A stretch of DNA of 7,299 nt from the NCBI GenBank assembly GCA_964345135.1, contig CAYFQI010000156.1, forward strand, positions 1-7,299, written 5' to 3'. Shown piece by piece: positions 1-4,404 of this stretch (position 1 is the stretch's first letter; each line of letters begins with the position of its first letter). This stretch comes from CAYMKE01 sp964345135. Lineage in GTDB: Bacteria; Bacteroidota; Bacteroidia; Bacteroidales; JBBRXJ01. A model generated the notes under the pieces. That model did no database searches and had not been told where the DNA came from. It saw only the letters and a list, made by a program, of their open reading frames with translations. The position numbers and the translations under genes are program-made.

Positions 1-37
1 TATATTTCGTTGTAAAGTATATATTTACCAGATGATT

Positions 38-76
38 TTATAAATTTATGGTTGTAATTTAACTGCAAAAAAACAT
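38..76 (+). repeat. 39-bp noncoding repeat, copy 1 (joined to orphan sorting tail)
   Basis: This 39-bp stretch matches 4073-4111 at 36 of 39 positions by hand alignment. It starts with the perfect palindrome ataaatttat (40-49) and then holds a small inverted repeat, ttgta (52-56) with tgcaa (64-68), including one G-T pair. The other copy has ttgta with tacaa, so the possible stem survives a base change. It ends in an A-rich run that leads directly into sorting-domain codons. Both copies sit immediately before a detached sorting tail and join it at the same codon. Its role is unknown: it could be a recombination junction, a decayed gene head or a regulatory element. Confidence 0.75.
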
Positions 77-170
77 AAACGGCGGTGAGCTAAACCCCGG
101 CATGTATTTTTACACCCTGATTGCAGGAGATGCTGAGGTGGATACGAAGCGGATGATTTTGACGGAGTAA
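63..170 (+). pseudogene. Orphan T9SS type A sorting-domain tail, copy 1
   Basis: The frame opens after a TAA at 60-62 and reads LQKN, then 31 residues beginning INGGELNPGMYFYTL and ending DTKRMILTE, then TAA at 168-170. This is the last part of a type IX secretion C-terminal sorting domain, which in known systems directs cargo across the outer membrane and is cleaved by the PorU sortase. There is no start codon, signal peptide or upstream body, so it cannot work as a protein alone. The 96 bp at 75-170 match 3195-3290, the end of the intact secreted gene, with five differences; the four in sense codons are synonymous and the fifth exchanges TAA for TGA. It is probably the remains of a gene whose body was lost, or a donor copy for recombination. 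It stops 16 bp before the next start codon. Confidence 0.85.
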
Positions 171-186
171 GTTAATTTTATAAATT

Positions 187-2334
187 ATGAAAACTCGATT
201 CAAAAATACGGGTTGGTTTTCTCGGGTTTTAATATTGAGCATTGGCTTCTTGTTAACTACACTTTCGGAAGCATTATCTCAAGAGAAAATCAAATTAGTT
301 CAGAATAATGAAAATGGATTAATTGTTGCGGTGAATATACCCTCTTATAAAAATTTTGACTTACTAAAAACACATAAAAGTTTTGAACAAAATATTATTA
401 ATGGAGGTGATTATTTAATAGATAGTTTGGGTAAACCTAATGTTCCGGTAATCATTTCTAAAATTGCAGTACCCAATGGAACAAAGCCATCCATAAAAAT
501 AATACCTGGCAAGCCTATTGTTTTTACCGATATTGATTTACTCCCTGTTCAGGAACCTCTTATGGATTGCGAATGTGAGAGAGAATACAGATATGATAGT
601 GTAGTTTATAAAACTGATAAAAAATATCCCGGGATATTGGCAGAATGCAAAAGAGTTAAGAATAAAAGAGGATACAAATTCTCTGATTTATACATGTATC
701 CATATCAGTATAACCCTGTTCAAAAAAAGCTATTTATTTATCCTGATATGTCGGTGACAATTGAATTTAATGGAAGCCATCAAGCTATTCGAAAATCGTT
801 AAAAAATCAAAGAATTGAAAATTTTATTAAATATCATACAGTTAACGGGGATAAAGTGCTACAAAATGCATCATTTTATGATATAAATGATGTAAATTAT
901 GAACAGGTAGCAGGAGAATTCTCCCAAACTAATTTAAAATCAACAACATTAAGTTCTACTGGAGGGTGTGAGTATTTAATAATAACACATGATGATTTCG
1001 AAAGTGCCGCCAATACACTTCAAACATGGAAAGAAAGTATTGGGATACAAACTACAGTTGTAACCACATCAAACATCAGCAGTACATACGAGACAGACGA
1101 TGATGCTACAAGAAGGACAGATATTGAGAATTATATAGATAACGCTTACAACAATTGGAATCCTTGTCCTGAATATCTTCTTTTGCTGGGTGATGTTGAA
1201 TTTATCCCTATATTTACAAGTACTGCTTCAGATATTAATTATGCGGATATTGATGACCCCATTGATTATGAGGCTGATATTCCCGGTTATGGTCGGCTAT
1301 CTATTGATACTGAAGCTGAAGCAGATACAATTGTAAATAGAATAATTGATTATGAAAGTACCTATAAAGGAAGTTCTTTTTATAATAATGTGCTGGGTGC
1401 TGCATATTTTCAAGACAAGGAAACTGGTGGAACGTGTGATGGAAAGGCTACCAGGGGGTATGCAGAAACTATGGAAGATATTAAAAATTTTATTGAAAAT
1501 GGACTAAATTTAAATTTTTCAAGTGTCTATACAGCTCAAGATTGTGGAACTACAACCCCAACAGATTGGTTATGGAGTTGTAGTAACTCATACAGGGCTC
1601 CATCTGACTGGTGTACAAGCGTTGAACCAGAAGACTTGGATTGGTCTGGTGAAACAGCAGATATTACCAATGCAATAGAAAATGGGTGTTTTTTAGTAAT
1701 GCATAGAGATCATGGTGCATACAATGGTTGGAGTAAACCACATTTTAGATCCGCCAATGTATTGGCTTTGGATAATGGTAATTTTAGACCTGTTGTATGG
1801 TCAATTAATTGCCAAACTGGTAGATTCGATTATTCCAGTGACGAGTGTTTTGCAGAAAATTGGCTAATACATCCTTCTGGTGGCAGTGTAGGGGTAGTCG
1901 CTGCTACAAGAAACACTGGTTCATACACTAATGAATTATTAATAAAAGGATTAGTTGACGCTGTTTGGCCCAACTTTAATTATGGAGGTTCAAATGATCC
2001 TATTTATCGTTTAGGGGATATCTTAGACCATGGCAAAGGCTTTACAGGTAGTTCTCATAAAAAACTTTATCATTGTCTTGGAGATCCGGCTATGCGAATA
2101 TTTCCATACAATTGTCAATCTGGGGAAATTTATTTAACTGATGAGATATTGTATAATAATAAAACAGTTAATGCCTGTAAATCAGTCCATATTAATAATT
2201 ATGAAATAAAAAATGATGCTGATTTAACAATTAATGCGGGTAAGTCCGTTGAGATCACAAGTGACTTTGAAGTTGAGGTTGGTGCTACTTTTACTATTGA
2301 ACCTGTTGATATTAAAACAGGTTTTATGTATTAA
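187..2334 (+). CDS. Gingipain-like C25 cysteine endopeptidase, secreted, no sorting domain seen
   Basis: Secreted cysteine protease of peptidase family C25 (gingipain type). Residues 1 to about 31 form a signal peptide with a long hydrophobic run ending ALSQ. Residues about 50-200 resemble the C25 propeptide, with GKPNVPVI (82-89), YPG (147-149) and a YPYQYNP motif (171-177). The catalytic domain runs from about 261 to 640: LLLLGDVEFIP (331-341) and GRLSIDTE (369-376) match the gingipain core, DHG supplies His509, and NCQTGRF supplies the nucleophile Cys542. The 33-residue His-Cys spacing equals that of RgpB (His211/Cys244). The domain closes with LGDPAMRIF (631-639). Residues about 645-706 form a short beta-repeat segment (INAGKSVEIT...GATFTIEP) of the coathanger type, also present in the hydrolase at 4405. 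The protein then ends without a recognisable T9SS sorting domain, unusual for this family. It is too short to be the PorU sortase. Cleavage specificity cannot be read with confidence. No Shine-Dalgarno precedes the ATG, as is usual in Bacteroidota. Confidence 0.9.
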   Translation: MKTRFKNTGWFSRVLILSIGFLLTTLSEALSQEKIKLVQNNENGLIVAVNIPSYKNFDLLKTHKSFEQNIINGGDYLIDSLGKPNVPVIISKIAVPNGTKPSIKIIPGKPIVFTDIDLLPVQEPLMDCECEREYRYDSVVYKTDKKYPGILAECKRVKNKRGYKFSDLYMYPYQYNPVQKKLFIYPDMSVTIEFNGSHQAIRKSLKNQRIENFIKYHTVNGDKVLQNASFYDINDVNYEQVAGEFSQTNLKSTTLSSTGGCEYLIITHDDFESAANTLQTWKESIGIQTTVVTTSNISSTYETDDDATRRTDIENYIDNAYNNWNPCPEYLLLLGDVEFIPIFTSTASDINYADIDDPIDYEADIPGYGRLSIDTEAEADTIVNRIIDYESTYKGSSFYNNVLGAAYFQDKETGGTCDGKATRGYAETMEDIKNFIENGLNLNFSSVYTAQDCGTTTPTDWLWSCSNSYRAPSDWCTSVEPEDLDWSGETADITNAIENGCFLVMHRDHGAYNGWSKPHFRSANVLALDNGNFRPVVWSINCQTGRFDYSSDECFAENWLIHPSGGSVGVVAATRNTGSYTNELLIKGLVDAVWPNFNYGGSNDPIYRLGDILDHGKGFTGSSHKKLYHCLGDPAMRIFPYNCQSGEIYLTDEILYNNKTVNACKSVHINNYEIKNDADLTINAGKSVEITSDFEVEVGATFTIEPVDIKTGFMY

Positions 2335-2343
2335 AAAATTATT

Positions 2344-2459
2344 AAACACACACAGCCTGTCCTGCAAAATCGGGTAGAATGATTATTTTAATCATGTAGT
2401 TCCATCCCGATAGATCATCAGGACAGATTATGAGCAATTAACAAAATTATAAACATATG
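2344..2459 (+). repeat. Leader element L1: cacacac run plus nested triple-stem hairpin
   Basis: First of four related intergenic elements. A cacacaca run (2347-2354) is followed by a nested palindrome. Its outer stem is ctgtcctg (2357-2364) with caggacag (2419-2426), the middle stem atcggg (2369-2374) with cccgat (2406-2411), and the inner stem atgatta (2379-2385) with taatcat (2389-2395) around a 3-base loop. The block 2378-2406 (aatgattatttt...atcatg..gttccatc) recurs in L3 at 3348-3377. The element ends in an A-rich stretch and an ATGAAAC at 2457, which starts L2. No T run follows the outer stem, so it is not a typical intrinsic terminator. A folded mRNA leader or a REP-like repeat are the main alternatives. 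Confidence 0.6.
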
Positions 2460-2512
2460 AAACCTCCATGATAAATGTTTAACACACACGATCATGATCA
2501 AAAAGGAGGTTC

Positions 2513-2527
2513 CCCCGCCTAGCGGGG
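2513..2527. other. GC-rich 6-bp hairpin inside L2
   Basis: ccccgc-cta-gcgggg is a perfect 6-bp stem with a 3-base loop in an otherwise AT-rich region. No T run follows on the + strand (gcaagctatctg), so it does not fit an intrinsic terminator for the upstream protease gene. On the minus strand the bases after the stem are ggaacctcc, also not a T run. It is absent from L3 and L4, so it may be a later addition to this copy. Confidence 0.6.
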
Positions 2528-2533
2528 CAAGCT

Positions 2534-2567
2534 ATCTGACCATTAAAAAATTAAATTTGAACGGATG
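2534..2567 (+). promoter_or_regulatory. Start-codon hairpin of L2 (atctg...cggat)
   Basis: atctg (2534-2538) can pair with cggat (2562-2566) using one G-T pair. The second arm contains the first two bases of the ATG at 2565. The distance from the last g of atctg to the A of ATG is 27 bases, exactly as in L3 and L4. The bases between are A/T-rich and alignable across the copies without gaps. This placement suggests control of translation initiation, by inference only. The 5-bp stem is weak in isolation. Confidence 0.5.
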
Positions 2568-3290
2568 AAAAACATAAAAAATTTGATTATAACGATATTA
2601 TGCTGTTTAATCCCAATTATTGGAAATTCCCAATGCGGCAAAATTAACATTGAAGCGAAAGACAACTCATTGTTTGTCTATCACGACAGTATTACATTAG
2701 ATTGTGAAGCAGAGTTAGAATTTTTTGTTGAAGATATCGGAGATACTATCAAAGTATATGAAATGAACCAAAATGTGTTACATGATTGTCCTGGGCCTGA
2801 ATATTACGATCCTTACCATAATATTATATTAGAAATTGCAAGTTTCAATTCTGGTTCTTATGTTTTAGAATTATTATACAAGTTTGCATCAGATGTAAAT
2901 GACACAATATTATGTAAGCAATTAAACTTTACCATAGAACCAGGATTTACATCAGATTCTATTTATATAAATGATTATTCGATTGATTCGATTACGTCTA
3001 TTGATCTAATTGATATAGATGGCAATAACACTTCTTTTATAGCACAAAACATCCCCAACACTTTTACTGCAAGTACAGAAATTCGGTATTATTTACCAGA
3101 TAATGCAGGTGATGCCACTATTTACATTTACAACATGCAGGGCAGCCAAATAGCAAGCTACCCTATTAACCACACGGGCCATGGCAGCATTACCATAAAC
3201 GGCGGGGAGCTAAACCCCGGCATGTATTTTTACACGCTTATAGCAGGAGATGCTGAGGTGGATACGAAGCGGATGATTTTGACGGAGTGA
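2565..3290 (+). CDS. Small secreted protein with T9SS sorting tail, body unrecognised
   Basis: A 241-residue exported protein. Residues 1-23 are a signal peptide ending GNSQ. The Cys at 24 is not in a convincing lipobox, so ordinary signal peptidase I cleavage is likelier. Residues 24 to about 165 match no family I recognise; alternating hydrophobic and polar residues and several Cys suggest a beta-rich secreted domain. Residues about 172-241 are a sorting domain: RYYLPD (174-179), IYIYNMQGSQI (186-196), then NPGMYFYTLIAGDAEVD and RMILTE at the end. This would send the protein through the T9SS. Composition shifts inside the gene: I count 81 G+C in the 160 bases 3131-3290, against 12 in 60 at 2821-2880, so the tail may have a separate history from the body. 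The last 96 bp match the orphan tail at 75-170. The start is chosen because the signal peptide begins there and the ATG sits in the conserved leader position. Confidence 0.85.
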   Translation: MKNIKNLIITILCCLIPIIGNSQCGKINIEAKDNSLFVYHDSITLDCEAELEFFVEDIGDTIKVYEMNQNVLHDCPGPEYYDPYHNIILEIASFNSGSYVLELLYKFASDVNDTILCKQLNFTIEPGFTSDSIYINDYSIDSITSIDLIDIDGNNTSFIAQNIPNTFTASTEIRYYLPDNAGDATIYIYNMQGSQIASYPINHTGHGSITINGGELNPGMYFYTLIAGDAEVDTKRMILTE

Positions 3291-3304
3291 TAGCATAAAA
3301 AAAT

Positions 3305-3408
3305 ATGAAACGTCCATGATAAAATAATTATTATTATCACACATGAAAATGATTATTTTATCATGGTAAGTTCCATCTGACAATTGAAAATCTAAACTTA
3401 AACAGATG
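3305..3408 (+). repeat. Leader element L3 with perfect 15-bp inverted repeat
   Basis: It begins with the same ATGAAAC.TCCATGATAAA stretch as L2. ccatgataaaataat (3314-3328) is the exact reverse complement of attattttatcatgg (3352-3366), a perfect 15-bp stem around a 23-base loop containing cacaca (3338-3343). Next come gttccatctgac and the start-codon hairpin, ending at an ATG (3406) that has no gene behind it: the ORF there is only 14 codons (3406-3450) and runs into L4. The leader therefore looks intact while its gene has gone. The opening ATG gives a micro-ORF MKRP* (3305-3319), the counterpart of MKPP* in L2. Confidence 0.65.
3374..3408 (+). promoter_or_regulatory. Start-codon hairpin of L3 (catctg...cagatg)
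   Basis: catctg (3374-3379) and cagatg (3403-3408) are a perfect 6-bp inverted repeat whose right arm includes the whole ATG at 3406. The spacing of 27 bases from the g of the left arm to the A of the ATG is identical to that in L2 and L4. No gene of useful length follows this ATG. Confidence 0.5.
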
Positions 3409-3541
3409 AACCGAGCCATGACAAATTCTTTGACACACACGGGGGGATGATTATTGATAACCTCATAGCAATATGAATGTCAAAAACATAAACTCATGGC
3501 GAGCTCCATCTGACCTTTGAAAAATAAAAAATAAACAGATG
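3406..3541 (+). repeat. Leader element L4, directly abutting L3
   Basis: The final ATGAA of L3 is also the opening of L4, so the two elements are chained start to start. gccatga (3415-3421) pairs with tcatggc (3494-3500). Between them are the cacacac run (3434-3440) and gatgattatt (3446-3455), landmarks also found in L1 and L3. After the right arm come gctccatctgac and the start-codon hairpin, ending at the ATG 3539. The loop is longer than in L3. The chaining suggests tandem duplication of head units, or deletion of a gene that once lay between them. Confidence 0.6.
3507..3541 (+). promoter_or_regulatory. Start-codon hairpin of L4 (catctg...cagatg)
   Basis: catctg (3507-3512) and cagatg (3536-3541) form a perfect 6-bp inverted repeat including the ATG at 3539. 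The spacing to the ATG is again 27 bases. The 22 bases after atctgac align without gaps to those of L2 and L3 although their sequence has drifted, so arms and distance are better kept than the connecting bases. Confidence 0.5.
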
Positions 3542-3595
3542 AAAATAAATTTAGCAATTATTATCGTTACATGTTTGTTAGAGCCAATACAATGA
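3539..3595 (+). pseudogene. Truncated gene head: signal-peptide stub
   Basis: The ATG at the end of L4 opens an 18-codon ORF, MKINLAIIIVTCLLEPIQ, then TGA at 3593-3595. A Lys followed by a hydrophobic run is what a signal peptide start looks like, and the position matches that of the intact gene at 2565 behind L2. I read it as the first codons of a lost secreted-protein gene. It could also be a chance ORF, since 18 codons is short. A second 16-codon ORF overlaps its stop (3592-3642) and shows no recognisable feature. Confidence 0.45.
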
Positions 3596-3656
3596 AAAAA
3601 CACAGCGGCTACATATTAACTAAGATAATGATGTTTAACAATTAAAAATTTAAAAC

Positions 3657-4061
3657 ATGAAAACGTATTTATTAATCTTATTTATAATCTTGTTTTCATC
3701 ATGTGAAAAACAAGAGGACTCTACTTCCAATGATTTATATATAGGGGAAATTGTTGGATACCTAAAATGCTCTGATACCGAAACTGACAAAACTCTTTTT
3801 GGTATTTTCATAATTACGAACAAGCAAGATTCTTTATTATCATTTAATGTTCCTGCGGCAATTTATGATTTGGACACAAGCAACTTAGATTATGGGATTA
3901 ATTTTTTAGATGGAGATTCTGTACAGTTTAGTTACAAAAATGCGAACACCGAAGAACAAAAAGTGTTTGATTGTCCACCATCAACAATGCTAAATCCTAC
4001 TTTCTATCCTATTGAGCATTTTACACAAGTAATAATTACCGAAATAAATAAAATTCAGTAA
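3657..4061 (+). CDS. Small Cys-lipoprotein of unknown function
   Basis: A 134-residue predicted lipoprotein. Residues 1-15 are a short hydrophobic signal ending LFSS, followed by Cys16, a good lipobox for signal peptidase II and lipid attachment. The next residues, EKQED, are charged, loosely like the acidic surface-export signals of Bacteroidota lipoproteins, so exposure on the outer membrane surface is possible. The mature part, about 118 residues, has a GEIVGYLKC opening and alternating hydrophobic residues suggesting a small beta-barrel or sandwich. Two Cys (in YLKC and FDCPP) could pair. I do not recognise the family. The bases before the ATG (aacaattaaaaatttaaaac) resemble the A-rich segment just before the start codons in L2-L4, but the hairpin arms are missing. 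An orphan sorting tail follows 11 bp after its stop. Confidence 0.75.
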   Translation: MKTYLLILFIILFSSCEKQEDSTSNDLYIGEIVGYLKCSDTETDKTLFGIFIITNKQDSLLSFNVPAAIYDLDTSNLDYGINFLDGDSVQFSYKNANTEEQKVFDCPPSTMLNPTFYPIEHFTQVIITEINKIQ

Positions 4062-4072
4062 CCATGAAAACC

Positions 4073-4111
4073 TTATAAATTTATAGTTGTAATTTAGCTA
4101 CAAAAAAACAT
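4073..4111 (+). repeat. 39-bp noncoding repeat, copy 2
   Basis: This matches 38-76 at 36 of 39 positions. It has the palindrome ataaatttat (4075-4084) and the inverted repeat ttgta (4087-4091) with tacaa (4099-4103), 7-base loop. It joins the second orphan tail at the same codon as copy 1. It is preceded by ccATGAAAACC (ATG at 4064), which looks like a gene start but hits a stop after four codons. The repeat is better conserved between the two copies than the protein-coding tail it precedes. Confidence 0.75.
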
Positions 4112-4205
4112 TATAGGTGGCTCTCTCACCCCCGGCATGTACATGTACACCCTCATTGCAGATGGCAACGAGGTAGACACCAGGAGAATGATTTTAACAG
4201 AGTAA
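4098..4205 (+). pseudogene. Orphan T9SS type A sorting-domain tail, copy 2
   Basis: The frame opens after a TAG at 4095-4097 and reads LQKN, then 31 residues beginning IIGGSLTPGMYMYTL and ending DTRRMILTE, with TAA at 4203-4205. It is the same kind of sorting-domain end as at 63-170 and 3195-3290 but a more diverged version (about 67 of 96 bases shared with copy 1). There is no start codon, signal peptide or body. The 133-bp unit 4073-4205 has the same length and organisation as 38-170. It is probably a gene remnant, though the identical junction argues that the repeat-plus-tail unit was itself duplicated, or that recombination favours this breakpoint. Confidence 0.8.
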
Positions 4206-4243
4206 CCAGGATGATAATGAATGAATATTAAAACTGAAAAGCC

Positions 4244-4393
4244 ATGAAAAAAATATTATTTATAAAACTTATTGTTTTAATATCTACATTGAATGTTTGG
4301 CCACAAGGATATCAGTCAATTTTTGATAAAGATACAACGATGTGGTATCAAGCCAGGGAAGCAATCGATAGAATTGATCATAAAAATATATAG
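4244..4393 (+). pseudogene. N-terminal fragment (signal peptide) of the hydrolase gene, cut by a frameshift
   Basis: A 49-codon ORF starting MKKILFIKLIVLISTLNVWPQ, a clear signal peptide, followed by GYQSIFDKDTTMWYQA, a style of mature N-terminus common in secreted Bacteroidota proteins. It stops at TAG 4391-4393, 11 bp before the ATG of the large hydrolase, which has no signal peptide. The hydrolase frame is open from 4384 and this frame is open to 4390, so they overlap by seven bases right at an A5 tract (4382-4386). One extra A there would give ...DHKKYIEGQV-MDKNK... and a single 937-residue protein. I read this as a one-base deletion or a sequencing error; a programmed frameshift is less likely because no canonical slippery heptamer is present. 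Confidence 0.75.
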
Positions 4394-4404
4394 AAGGTCA
4401 AGTA

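Larger units (their letters stand above)
2457..2567 (+). repeat. Leader element L2, ending at the start codon of the gene at 2565
   Basis: The stretch 2455-2475 (atatgaaacctccatg and onward) matches L3 at 3303-3323 at 20 of 21 positions. The left arm aacctcc (2461-2467) pairs with ggaggtt (2505-2511), and catgat (2467-2472) with atcatg (2491-2496). The loop carries the acacacac run (2482-2489). The palindrome gatcatgatc spans 2490-2499. A GC-rich hairpin follows, ccccgc (2513-2518) with gcgggg (2522-2527) and a 3-base loop. The element ends in the start-codon hairpin 2534-2567. The first bases form a micro-ORF MKPP* (2457-2471). It lies directly before the secreted protein gene, so an mRNA-level control role is plausible but unproven. 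Confidence 0.6.

Noticed and set aside
187..2334. Identity of the C25 protein as the T9SS sortase PorU
   Set aside because: PorU is considerably longer, and here a full propeptide and a catalytic domain of ordinary gingipain layout are followed only by a short coathanger segment.
2552..2559. taaatttg, an exact match to the Bacteroidota -7 promoter motif TAnnTTTG
   Set aside because: It would put the transcript start almost on the ATG at 2565, no -33 TTTG lies at the right distance, and L3 and L4 do not keep it.
3210..3440. 76-codon minus-strand ORF across the end of the small secreted gene and L3
   Set aside because: It overlaps a conserved sorting tail and structured repeats, has no recognisable motif, and all clear genes here are on the + strand.
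2335..3541. The intergenic repeats as a CRISPR array
   Set aside because: Units are of unequal length (104 to 136 bases), diverged, separated by a gene, and have no regular spacers or cas genes.
1..4243. Insertion sequence or transposon explanation for the repeats
   Set aside because: No transposase ORF, terminal inverted repeats with target duplications, or recombinase is visible in the window.
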